Below, one piece after another: positions 37,688 through 45,836 of a stretch of DNA of 64,000 nucleotides. The stretch comes from Limobrevibacterium gyesilva. Lineage in GTDB: Bacteria > Pseudomonadota > Alphaproteobacteria > Acetobacterales > Acetobacteraceae. Location of the stretch: positions 17,703 to 81,702 of the forward strand of contig NZ_JAPDNT010000019.1 of assembly GCF_025989185.1 (NCBI RefSeq), given 5' to 3'. Made by a program: the position numbers and the translations under genes. Every line of letters begins with the position of its first letter. Position 1 is the first letter of the stretch. A model generated the notes under the pieces. The model saw only the letters and a list, made by a program, of their open reading frames with translations, was not told where the DNA came from and did no database searches.

Positions 37688-38652
37688 TGCCGACCGGCTA
37701 TCTGCTTCGCGCGGCAGCGGCGCCGCGCGCCTTGAGCGACACCGGGGCGGACACGGTGCGCGGCATCATCCTGGTCTGCCTGTGCTTCCTGATCATGACC
37801 ACCGGCGACGTCGCCGCGAAATGGGCGCTGCCGGTGGCCGGACTGACCGGGGCCATGATCGGCCGCGGCCTGTTTGGCGGGGCCACCGTGCTGGGCCTGG
37901 CAGTGCTGCGCGGCGGCGAGGGCTGGCGCCGCGTGCTGCCGGTGCGCTGGCGGCTGGTGCTGCTGCGCAGCCTGCTGCACAGCGCGGTGTCGCTCACCTG
38001 GTATGTCGCCTGGGAGACGATGACCCTGGCCGATACCTACGCCGTTGGCTTCTCCGCGCCGCTGCTGATGACGCTGCTCGCCATTCCCATGCTGGGCGAG
38101 CGCATCCGCTGGCGGCGGGCGTTGTCCACGGTGGTCGGTTTCGGCGGGGTGCTGATCATGGTCCGCCCGGGCGGAGGGCTGTGGACGCCCACCGTGCTGG
38201 TGCTGCTGCTGGGCATCTGCGGCCTCGCGGTGTCGCGCAACCTCACGCGGCTGCTGTCCACGACCGAGACGCCGGAATGCCTGTCGTTCTTCCTGCTGGC
38301 GACGCACCTGCCGGTGGGGCTGCTGCTGCTGACGGTCCTGCCTGCGCCGGGCTTCGCCTGGGATGCGCTGATCGCGCTTGCGGTGCTGGGCCTGTCCAAT
38401 GGGGTTGCGCACTGGCTGAATTCCCAGGCCTTCGCCCTGGCGCCGGTCTCGGCGCTGGCGCCCTATGAGTACACGCCGCTGCTGTGGGGCGGCATGCTTG
38501 GCTACCTGGTGTTCGGCGAGGTGCCGCATACATCCTCGCTGATCGGGGCCGCCGTGGTCGCGGCGGCGGGGCTCTACAACCTGCACCGCGAGCAGGCGCG
38601 CCGGCGCGCCGAGCGGGTCGGCAGAACCGAGGAAACGACATGGCCTTCCTGA
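37687..38652 (+). CDS. EamA/DMT-family transporter (RhaT-like, ten helices)
   Basis: A 321-residue drug/metabolite transporter with two EamA repeats. The first repeat includes ALPVAGLTGAMIGRGLFGG and AVGFSAPLLMTLLAIPMLGERI, the second ALAPYEYTPLLWGGMLGYLVFGE. The cargo is not predictable. Its start is set by TAATG overlap with the upstream membrane protein gene, and its end overlaps the MBL gene by 13 bp. The three genes are therefore probably one transcript. Confidence 0.85.
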   Translation: MPTGYLLRAAAAPRALSDTGADTVRGIILVCLCFLIMTTGDVAAKWALPVAGLTGAMIGRGLFGGATVLGLAVLRGGEGWRRVLPVRWRLVLLRSLLHSAVSLTWYVAWETMTLADTYAVGFSAPLLMTLLAIPMLGERIRWRRALSTVVGFGGVLIMVRPGGGLWTPTVLVLLLGICGLAVSRNLTRLLSTTETPECLSFFLLATHLPVGLLLLTVLPAPGFAWDALIALAVLGLSNGVAHWLNSQAFALAPVSALAPYEYTPLLWGGMLGYLVFGEVPHTSSLIGAAVVAAAGLYNLHREQARRRAERVGRTEETTWPS

Positions 38653-39458
38653 CCGAACCCGAGCCCGCCCGCGGCGTCGTCATCCCCGTCATTCCCGGGA
38701 TCGGCCGCATCGTCGCCGCCAATCCCGGCCCGATGACCTATCACGGCACCAACACCTACCTGATCGACGGACCGGACGGGACCACGGTGCTCGACCCCGG
38801 CCCGGCCGACCCGGCGCATGTGCAGCACATCCTGGCCGCGACCGGCGGCAAGGTGGTGCGCATCCTGCTGAGCCACACCCATCGCGACCATGTCGGCGCC
38901 CTGGCGGCGCTGCAGGCGGCGACGGGCGCGCGCAGCCATGCCTTCCACCGCAGCGCCGCGCCTGGATTCGCCCCGGACGTCCCGCTGCGGGACGGCGACG
39001 AGGTCGCGGGCTGGACCGCGCTGCATACCCCAGGGCATGCCGCCGACCATCTGTGCTTCGCCCGGGCCGACGGTGTGGTGTTCACCGCCGACCACATCAT
39101 GTCCTGGTCCAGCAGCATCGTCTCGCCGCCCGACGGCGACATGTCCGCCTATTTCGCCAGCCTGCGCCGCATGCTCGCCCGCGACGACCGCCTCTATCTC
39201 TCCGGTCACGGCCCGCCGCGGCGCGATACCCGCGCCTACGCGCAACACCTGCTGGACCACCGCCTGCAGCGCGAGGGCGCCATCGTCACGGCGCTTGCGG
39301 AAGCGCCACAGGACACGCTGGCGCTGGTGGATCGGCTGTATGCGCCGGTGAATCCGCGCCTGCGCGGGGCGGCCGAGCGCAACGTGCTCGCGCATCTCCT
39401 GAAGTTGCGCGACGAGGGCCGCGCGCTGCAGGACGGGACGGTCTGGCGGGCGGCCTGA
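38640..39458 (+). CDS. MBL-fold metallohydrolase (LACTB2-like)
   Basis: A 272-residue metallo-beta-lactamase-fold hydrolase. The metal motif SHTHRDHVGAL is near residue 80, HTPGHAADHL supplies the next His, and FTADHIMSWSSSIVSPPDGD the Asp. The C-terminal winged-helix-like part (LRGAAERNVLAHLLKLRDEG) matches the LACTB2/Glx2-like group, whose members include RNases and thioester hydrolases. The start is inside the end of the DMT transporter gene. It ends 10 bp from the convergent Nudix gene. Confidence 0.85.
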   Translation: MAFLTEPEPARGVVIPVIPGIGRIVAANPGPMTYHGTNTYLIDGPDGTTVLDPGPADPAHVQHILAATGGKVVRILLSHTHRDHVGALAALQAATGARSHAFHRSAAPGFAPDVPLRDGDEVAGWTALHTPGHAADHLCFARADGVVFTADHIMSWSSSIVSPPDGDMSAYFASLRRMLARDDRLYLSGHGPPRRDTRAYAQHLLDHRLQREGAIVTALAEAPQDTLALVDRLYAPVNPRLRGAAERNVLAHLLKLRDEGRALQDGTVWRAA

Positions 39459-39468
39459 ACAGCAGTTT

Positions 39469-40089
39469 CTATTCCGTCGCCCAGGCGCGATTGAAAAGCA
39501 CCGCCACTTCGGTCTGTGCCCGCCGCTCGTCCTCGCTCATCACCATCCACAACAGCAGCCGCTCCAGCACCCGCCGCTGCGCGGTGGCAAGGTCCACGGC
39601 CAACGCCGCCTCGATGCCCCACCAGCGCAGGTCCTCGAGCTCGCCCGAGCCCGCCAGCGTGCCGCCGATATGGCCGGCATCGACCACCAGGAAGCGCGCG
39701 TCGAACCGTACCGGAGACGCCTCCGGCGTCACCGCGCGGCACAGATAGTCCAACCCGTGCAGGACGGGCGGGCTGCCGAGCGAGAGGCCCGTCTCCTCCT
39801 CCAGTTCACGCGCCGCGGCGATGGGGATGGCGCGTGCCAGGCTGGGGTCGGCGGACCGCTCCAGGCGACGCAGCACGTCCGGGCGGGGCGGGGTGGCCAG
39901 CGTCGCGGTGTGGTCCGCGGCGTCCACGGCACCGCCGGGGAAGACCAGCCGGTTCGGCATGAATTTGTGGCCGGCGCCGCGCACGCCCATCAGCACCTCC
40001 GGTCCCGTTGCTTTCCCCGGACCGCGGCGCAGCACCAGCAGGCTGGCGGCGGGGCGGGGGGTCACAGGCTTGGCGGGCGCGTCGGTCAT
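39469..40089 (-). CDS. Nudix hydrolase
   Basis: A 206-residue Nudix hydrolase. The Nudix box is split by a long insert: the leading GG is in LVFPGGAVDAADH and the helix AARELEEETGLSLG follows about 40 residues later with the catalytic REXXEE glutamates. This spacing fits the NUDT19/CoA-diphosphatase-like group. ATG 40089 (MTDAPAKPVTPRPAASLLVL) is chosen because the first beta strand follows directly, although the frame is open further upstream. Convergent with the MBL gene; the substrate is unknown. Confidence 0.84.
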   Translation of the reverse strand: MTDAPAKPVTPRPAASLLVLRRGPGKATGPEVLMGVRGAGHKFMPNRLVFPGGAVDAADHTATLATPPRPDVLRRLERSADPSLARAIPIAAARELEEETGLSLGSPPVLHGLDYLCRAVTPEASPVRFDARFLVVDAGHIGGTLAGSGELEDLRWWGIEAALAVDLATAQRRVLERLLLWMVMSEDERRAQTEVAVLFNRAWATE

Positions 40090-40169
40090 GGGGCTCTCCT
40101 TCGGATGCAACCTTGCCGTCGCCGGCCTGCTGCGCAAGCTTCGACCCAGCCAAATCAAGGGGAGCACAC

Positions 40170-41234
40170 ATGCCGGCAGCGCTTGAGACTCATCGCACGC
40201 AGATCGAGGCGATCCTGCTGGCCTGGGGCATGGCCGCCGCCAATGCGGCGGAAACCGCGGAAATCCTGGCCTGGGCCGACCTGCACGGCATCGACAGCCA
40301 CGGCATGTCCATGCTGACCGGCTACGATTCCTGGCGTCGCCAGGGCAAGCTGAACCTCGCCTGCGCGCCGCGGATCGTGCGCGAGTCGCCGGTTTCCGCC
40401 CTGGTGGACGGGGATGCCGGGCTGGGCCATGTGCCGGCGGCGTTCGCCATGCGGCTCGCGGTCGCCAAGGCGAAGCAGGTGGGGCTGGCGGCGGTGGCGG
40501 TGCGCAACAGTGCGCATTTCGGCGCCTGTGGCTACTATTCCATGCTGGCGGTCGATGCCGGGCTGATCGGCATCACCACCACCACGGCGAGCGGCGTACG
40601 CGTCGCCCCCACCGGCGGGGCGGAGGCAAAGCTGGGCACCGATCCCTGGTGCTTCGGCGCCCCGGGCGAGGCGGGCCGGCCGTTCCTGCTGGACATGGCG
40701 ACCACCACGGTGGCTTTCGGCCGGGTCCGCAACAAGGCCAACGAGGACCTGCCGGCGCCGCCCGGCTGGGTGCTGACCCCGGACGGCCAGCCCAGCACCG
40801 ACCCGCTCGACGTGGTGCAGCGCCCGGGATTCCTCACCTCGCTTGGCGGCACGCGGGAGAATTCCAGCTACAAAGGCTATGGCCTCGCGATGATGGTGGA
40901 CATCCTGGCCGGCGCCCTGTCCGGCGTCACCTTCCCCAGCGACCCCGGGCACGCCAAGGCGGAGGGCGGGGTGAATCTCGGCCATTTCTTCCTCGCCATG
41001 GACCCTGGCCTGTTCCGCGACCCCGCCGAGTTCCGTACCGACGTGGCCCGGTTCTGCGGCCAGATGCGCGCGACCACGCCGGCCGACCCCGCGACGCCCG
41101 TGCTGGTGGCCGGCGACCCCGAACGGGCAACGGCGGCGCGGCGGCGCGCCGAGGGGATTCCCGTCGGCCCCGGCTTGCTGGCGCAGATCCGAACCATCGC
41201 CGAGGCCAGCGGCGCGCCGTGGCTGCTGGGCTGA
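40170..41234 (+). CDS. Ldh-family (malate/L-lactate dehydrogenase type 2) oxidoreductase
   Basis: NAD(P)-dependent enzyme of the Ldh/YiaK/ComC family, 354 residues, which oxidises 2-hydroxyacids or reduces diketogulonate-type sugars and imines. The N-terminal DLHGIDSHGMSMLTGY holds the catalytic His. AVRNSAHFGACGYYSMLA and LGTDPWCFGAP are family blocks, and SSYKGYGLAMMVDILAGALSG contributes to cofactor binding. ATG 40170 has GGGGAG 7 bp upstream. No obvious operon partner. Confidence 0.87.
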   Translation: MPAALETHRTQIEAILLAWGMAAANAAETAEILAWADLHGIDSHGMSMLTGYDSWRRQGKLNLACAPRIVRESPVSALVDGDAGLGHVPAAFAMRLAVAKAKQVGLAAVAVRNSAHFGACGYYSMLAVDAGLIGITTTTASGVRVAPTGGAEAKLGTDPWCFGAPGEAGRPFLLDMATTTVAFGRVRNKANEDLPAPPGWVLTPDGQPSTDPLDVVQRPGFLTSLGGTRENSSYKGYGLAMMVDILAGALSGVTFPSDPGHAKAEGGVNLGHFFLAMDPGLFRDPAEFRTDVARFCGQMRATTPADPATPVLVAGDPERATAARRRAEGIPVGPGLLAQIRTIAEASGAPWLLG

Positions 41235-41610
41235 GGAGCCTCAGCACCGCCGGAGCGGACGACCGTTCCGTCAGTATGGCTTCCGGGCGTGCGCGCACAG
41301 GCAGTCTGGTCGATTCGAATGCGGATGTATGCCGCATGACGGCCAAGCCGGGTCATTGCGTGTGCATGGTGGCGACAATTCGTTAACAATCCGGCATTAA
41401 ACCGTCACCTGCCACGGTTCGACGCCGCTGCGTGCTGGATCTTTCGCCACACCGGGGTATGTGCGGAATCGCAAGGGTTGTCAGCGGGCGATCCCGGGGC
41501 GATGCTGGCGGCACGACGACAGAAGGTCGGTCGCCGGATCGTGCGCGGCAGAGCACCGCCGTTGCGCGGATCCCCGAACCACGCAACCGATCCAAGTCGG
41601 GAACGAAGCC
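41235..41610. other. Intergenic region upstream of the large Hint-domain protein
   Basis: 376 bp without a supported gene. The stretch 41375-41410 is locally AT-rich (ATTCGTTAACAATCCGG) and is the likeliest promoter area for the large gene, but I find no convincing -35/-10 pair. Open frames here run straight into the large gene and have no ribosome-binding site. Confidence 0.4.
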
Positions 41611-44600
41611 ATGGCCACCTACTCCTGGTTAAGCGGCGTCAGCGCGGATTGGATGACGCCGGCCAATTGGACCGGTTCGGCCGTCCCCGACGATATGCTC
41701 GCCGACGCCACCATCGCAGCCGCCGGGACCTACACGGTCACGATCGCGGATAGCGAGACGATCACCGCGGACAGTGTGCTGCTGAACGCCGCCAACGCCT
41801 CGCTGTCGATCGCGGGTACCCTGGTGCTGGGTGGCGCGCAGGCGCTGCTGACGCTCAAGGCCGGGGCGCTGAAGGGCGCTGGCACCATCCAGGGCGGCGC
41901 CGTGAAGGGCTCCGGCGGTGTGCTGGCCATGAGCGGCACTCTGGACGGCGTGACCGTGCTGGGCACGCTCGCGCCCGGCCGGTTCACGCCGATTTCGGTC
42001 CGGAACGGCCTGACGGTGAAGACCGTCGCCGGCGCCAGCCCCGGCACCATCGACCTGACTGGCGGCGCGCTGACCGTCCTGGACAGCGAGACGCTGGACA
42101 ACGTCGTGATCGGGCTGCGCGGGCCCTTCGGCGTGCTGCAGCTCGGCATGGCGGGCGGCATGCTGACGCTCGGGCCGCATGTCGTGCTGACCGCTGCCGG
42201 CGGGGCGATCACCGCGCCGGAGGGGGGTACGCTGACCAACCTGGGCAGCCTCGTCGTCAACACGGATCTGGCCGGCTTCGGCGTCACCATCGAACCCACG
42301 CTGGTCAACGCCGGAACGATGGCGCTCAGCGCCGGCAGCGGCAACCGGGCGACGCTGAGCGGCTTGGCCTTCACCAACACCGGCACGCTGACGCTCGGTG
42401 CCAGCACCACCCTCGACGTCGCCAACGCCGCCGGCAGCTTTGCCAATACCGGCACGATCGGGCTCAAATCCGGCGCCATCCTGAAGATCGACCGGAACAC
42501 GACGCTGGCCGGGATCGGCCTGATCGACAATGCCGGGGGGCAGTTGCGCCTGGGCGGCACGCTGGATCTGGGCGGCGGCACGCTCGACGCGGGAGGAACC
42601 GGCGCCTTCAGCAACGCCATGCTCAGCGGCACGGTGAAGGACGGCACCATCCGCATGCATGGCGGCATGTTGGCCCTGCCGGGCGCCACGCTGGACGGCA
42701 TCACCCTGCGCGGCACGCTGGACATCAGCCAGCCGGTCGGCAAACCAGGCTACACCGTGAACGTCGCCGGTGGGCTGGGGGCGGACACCCAGGGCGGCAC
42801 CGAGGCGGTGCTGGTCAACGCCGCCGGCGACCAGTTCAACTTCCTCGACAGCACCACGCTCGACGATCTCACGCTCATCGTCGGCGTCAGCAGCGGCGGT
42901 TTCGCCGTCCCGGCCAGCGGCATCTCGGTACAGGGCGGCGGCACGCTGACGCTGGGGGGCGGGGCAACCCTGGCGGCCACGGCCAGCGCCTTCCTCAGCG
43001 CCGCCGGACTGGTCAATCTCGGACAGATCCAGGTCGGGTCCGGCGCCTTCCTGGCCATGACGCTGGACGGCTTCAGCAACGCCGGCAGCATCGCCATCGG
43101 CAGCGGCGGCACGCTGGAGATCGACACCAACACCACGCTCGCCCAGTTCATCGCCGATGCCGGCACCATCAGCACCGCCGGCGGGGTGCTGGCGCTGGGC
43201 GGCACGCTTGACCTTGCCGGCGGCACGCTCGACATCGCCGCCACCGGGCTGTTCAGCAGCCTGCGGCTGGCCGGCACGGTCACAGGCGGCACCATCCGGC
43301 CGGATGGCGGCACGCTGGCCATGGGCGCGCAGACCCTCCTCGGCTTCGGCACCACCGTGGTCACCGGCCCGACGCTCGACGGCATCACCGTCCTCGGCAC
43401 GCTCGACCTCGGCGCATCCAGCAGCGGCGTTTCCATTGTCAACGGCCTCACCGTGCTGGCCGCCGATGGCGGGGTGCCGGGGATGATCGACCTGACGGCC
43501 GGCCAGCTCTCCATCCTGGACGCGGAAACGCTGGACCATGTCGCAATCCGGCTCGGCACCAGCGCGGCGCCGCCGAGCCCCGTGTCCTACAGCATCTGGG
43601 ACCGCGGCACCGGCCAGGCACTGACACTGGGGCCGGACACCGCCGTCACCATGGCCGGCAGTGCGACGATCAGTGTCGACACGCTGGTGAACGAGGGGCT
43701 GATCGACGCCGCGGCGCAGGTCCTGTCCATCACCGGCCAGACCATCCGCAATGCCGGCGTCATCACGCTGAACGGCGGCACGCTGGAGCTGTCAGGCCCG
43801 CAGGGCAGCGACAATTCCGGCACGATCCGTGCCGACGGCGCCTCCGGCCTCAACCTTTCCGGGGCGACCTTCTCCAATTCCGGGTTGCTGCAGGCCGCCA
43901 GCGGCACGCTGACGGTCGGCCCTGGCCTGCTGAACGTCTCGGGTACCACGCTGAACGGCGGCACCTACGAGGCGGATGCCGGCGCCACGCTCGATCTCGG
44001 CCCTGCGGCTCCGCTGGCCACGGTCAACGCCAGCATCGTCCTGGACGGCGCCGGCTCGGCCCTGGCGGCCTTCAATGCTGATCTCGGCGCCTACCAGGCG
44101 ATCGAGGCCACGCTGAAGACCATCGGCGCGTCCGGCACGCTCGCCGTGCTGGGCGGGCGCGACTATGTCGCGGCGGGCAGCATCGCTGCCGCGGGCGTGC
44201 TGCAGCTTGGTGGCGGCAGCCTCATCGCGGGCGGCGTGGCCGTGGCCGCGGGCGGCCTGCTGACCGGCTTCGGCACGCTTGCCAGCACGATCCTGAACGT
44301 CGGCACGATCGATGCCGCGGGCGGCCTGCTGTCGGTGGCAACCCTCACCGGGGCCGGCGTGCTGCAGGTGGACCCGGGGGCGACGCTGGAACTGACGACC
44401 GGGACCAACCAGAACGTCTTCTTCAACTTCCAGGGCGGCGCCTTGAAGCTGGACGCGCCGGCCGCTTTCGCCGGCAAGATCGGCGGCTTCGGGCCCGGCA
44501 ACACGCTGATCCTGGCGGGCGCACAAGCCAGCTCGGCATCGCTTGACGGCAACCTGCTGAACGTGACGCTCGCCGCCGGCGGCACGCTGAGCTACGGGCT

Positions 44601-45672
44601 GATCGGCACGCTGGCGAATATCGGCGTCGACGTCGGAACCGACGCGTTCGGCAACGCCGACATCACCTTGCAGGCGCCGCCGGCCGGCGCCTGCTACATG
44701 AATGGCACCAGGCTGCTGACCGCGCATGGCGAACTGCCGGTGGAAGCGCTGCGTCCGGGTGATCATGTGGTGACGCTGCTGGGCCGGCAGCTGGCGCGCG
44801 TGCGCTGGATCGGCCATCGCCATGTCGATTGCCGGCGCCATCCGGCCCCGGAGGAGGTGTGGCCGGTGCGGGTCCAGGCCGACGCGTTCGGCCCCGGGAT
44901 GCCGCTGCGCGACCTGTTCCTGTCGCCGGACCATGCCGTGTTCGTGGGCAGCAAGCGGGACCGCGTGCTGATTCCGGTTCGCTACCTCGTCAACGGCATG
45001 ACCGTCGCCCAGGTGCCGGTGGACCGGCTGGCCTATTTCCATGTCGAGCTCGACCGCCACGACATCCTGCTGGCCGAGGGGCTGCCGGCGGAAAGCTATC
45101 TGGACACCGGCAACCGCGGCTGCTTCGCCAATGGCGGGGAGGCGGCGGCGCTGCACCCGGATTTCGCCATGACGATCTGGCGGGACCGTGGCTGTGCGCC
45201 GCTGGTGCTGTCCGGGCCGGCTTTGGCAGCGGCCAGGGCCGGCCTGCTCGCGCAGGCGGCGGCACTGGGCCGCGGCCTGACCGAGGCGCCTGATCTGCAC
45301 GTGCTCGACCGCGGCGCGGCCATCCGTCCAACGATCGAAGGCAACATCTGGCGGTTCCGCCTGCCGGAGGGTGCCGGCCTGGTGCGGCTGCGCTCGCGCG
45401 TGATGGTGCCGGCGCATACCAGGCCTGCCAGCGACGACCACCGCCGCCTCGGTGTGGCCGTCGCAAGGCTGCGCCTCGACGGGCAGGACGTGCCGGCCGG
45501 CGATCCGCGCCGGGGCGACGGCTGGCACGATGCGGAGCCGGACTGGCAGTGGACGAACGGCGACGCCGCGCTGGCGTGTGCGGGCGCGCGGTGGCTGGAA
45601 GCGACGCTGCTGCCGCTATCGCGTTACTGGGCCGAGGACGCCCCGCCGCCGGCGCGGGCAGCGTGCGTCTGA
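41611..45672 (+). CDS. Large repetitive beta-helix-like protein with C-terminal Hint module
   Basis: A 1353-residue, Gly/Thr/Leu-rich protein. Residues 1-1020 are a long run of short beta-strand repeats of the type GGTLDLGGGTLD, NTGTI and NAGTI, as in adhesins and passenger domains. They are grouped in super-repeats of about 240 residues, marked by TLDG(V/I)T near residues 110, 360 and 588. C1028 (ACYMNGTRLLTAHGELPVEAL) begins a Hint domain with LSPDHAVFV. The last 326 residues align along their length with the end of the serralysin-type protein. There is no signal peptide. The first residues (YSWLSGVSADWMTPANWTG) resemble other Hint-tailed proteins. Probably a secreted surface protein; the role of Hint cleavage or ligation is unknown. 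The stop codon lies on the edge of a palindrome. Confidence 0.8.
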   Translation: MATYSWLSGVSADWMTPANWTGSAVPDDMLADATIAAAGTYTVTIADSETITADSVLLNAANASLSIAGTLVLGGAQALLTLKAGALKGAGTIQGGAVKGSGGVLAMSGTLDGVTVLGTLAPGRFTPISVRNGLTVKTVAGASPGTIDLTGGALTVLDSETLDNVVIGLRGPFGVLQLGMAGGMLTLGPHVVLTAAGGAITAPEGGTLTNLGSLVVNTDLAGFGVTIEPTLVNAGTMALSAGSGNRATLSGLAFTNTGTLTLGASTTLDVANAAGSFANTGTIGLKSGAILKIDRNTTLAGIGLIDNAGGQLRLGGTLDLGGGTLDAGGTGAFSNAMLSGTVKDGTIRMHGGMLALPGATLDGITLRGTLDISQPVGKPGYTVNVAGGLGADTQGGTEAVLVNAAGDQFNFLDSTTLDDLTLIVGVSSGGFAVPASGISVQGGGTLTLGGGATLAATASAFLSAAGLVNLGQIQVGSGAFLAMTLDGFSNAGSIAIGSGGTLEIDTNTTLAQFIADAGTISTAGGVLALGGTLDLAGGTLDIAATGLFSSLRLAGTVTGGTIRPDGGTLAMGAQTLLGFGTTVVTGPTLDGITVLGTLDLGASSSGVSIVNGLTVLAADGGVPGMIDLTAGQLSILDAETLDHVAIRLGTSAAPPSPVSYSIWDRGTGQALTLGPDTAVTMAGSATISVDTLVNEGLIDAAAQVLSITGQTIRNAGVITLNGGTLELSGPQGSDNSGTIRADGASGLNLSGATFSNSGLLQAASGTLTVGPGLLNVSGTTLNGGTYEADAGATLDLGPAAPLATVNASIVLDGAGSALAAFNADLGAYQAIEATLKTIGASGTLAVLGGRDYVAAGSIAAAGVLQLGGGSLIAGGVAVAAGGLLTGFGTLASTILNVGTIDAAGGLLSVATLTGAGVLQVDPGATLELTTGTNQNVFFNFQGGALKLDAPAAFAGKIGGFGPGNTLILAGAQASSASLDGNLLNVTLAAGGTLSYGLIGTLANIGVDVGTDAFGNADITLQAPPAGACYMNGTRLLTAHGELPVEALRPGDHVVTLLGRQLARVRWIGHRHVDCRRHPAPEEVWPVRVQADAFGPGMPLRDLFLSPDHAVFVGSKRDRVLIPVRYLVNGMTVAQVPVDRLAYFHVELDRHDILLAEGLPAESYLDTGNRGCFANGGEAAALHPDFAMTIWRDRGCAPLVLSGPALAAARAGLLAQAAALGRGLTEAPDLHVLDRGAAIRPTIEGNIWRFRLPEGAGLVRLRSRVMVPAHTRPASDDHRRLGVAVARLRLDGQDVPAGDPRRGDGWHDAEPDWQWTNGDAALACAGARWLEATLLPLSRYWAEDAPPPARAACV

Positions 45673-45723
45673 TACCAACGGCCCTTGACGATGACCCTTC
45701 CATCGTCAAGGGCCGTTGGTATC
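45671..45723. repeat. Perfect 23-bp inverted repeat (REP/terminator-like)
   Basis: Arms at 45671-45693 and 45701-45723 are perfectly complementary with a 7-nt loop. The left arm opens GATACCAACGGCCC and overlaps the last two bases of the upstream stop codon. There is no T-run. A perfect stem of this length could end transcription from both sides, but the resemblance to the second palindrome at 45800 suggests a REP-type element. Confidence 0.8.
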
Positions 45724-45734
45724 GCGCGCCGATC

Positions 45735-45753
45735 CGCTTGCGGCACGCAAGCG
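45735..45753. repeat. 8-bp inverted repeat between the two larger palindromes
   Basis: CGCTTGCG (45735-45742), a GCA loop, and CGCAAGCG (45746-45753). It sits between the two larger palindromes and makes a third hairpin in the 166-bp gap between convergent genes. Confidence 0.55.
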
Positions 45754-45799
45754 CGTGCCTGTCGCGGGCTTGGTGGGCGGCGGCACGCAAAATAACGAC

Positions 45800-45836
45800 T
45801 CATACCAGCGGCCATTCTTCATGGCCGCTGGTATGA
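45800..45836. repeat. Second ATACCA-type palindrome, overlapping a gene end
   Basis: 16-bp perfect arms (45800-45815 and 45821-45836) with a 5-nt loop. The outer sequence CATACCAGCGGCC matches the first palindrome's ATACCAACGGCC apart from one base. It encodes the last ten residues and stop codon of the acyl-CoA synthetase gene on the minus strand. Confidence 0.75.

Noticed and set aside
42350..44300. Repeated GGCACGCTGGA-like units as a CRISPR or DNA-level tandem array
   Set aside because: They are in frame, degenerate and encode beta-strand repeats of the large protein; no constant repeat/spacer pattern.
45671..45723. Simple intrinsic terminator
   Set aside because: Stem is far longer than needed, has no T-run and resembles a second palindrome nearby; a REP-type element is the better label, though it may also stop transcription.
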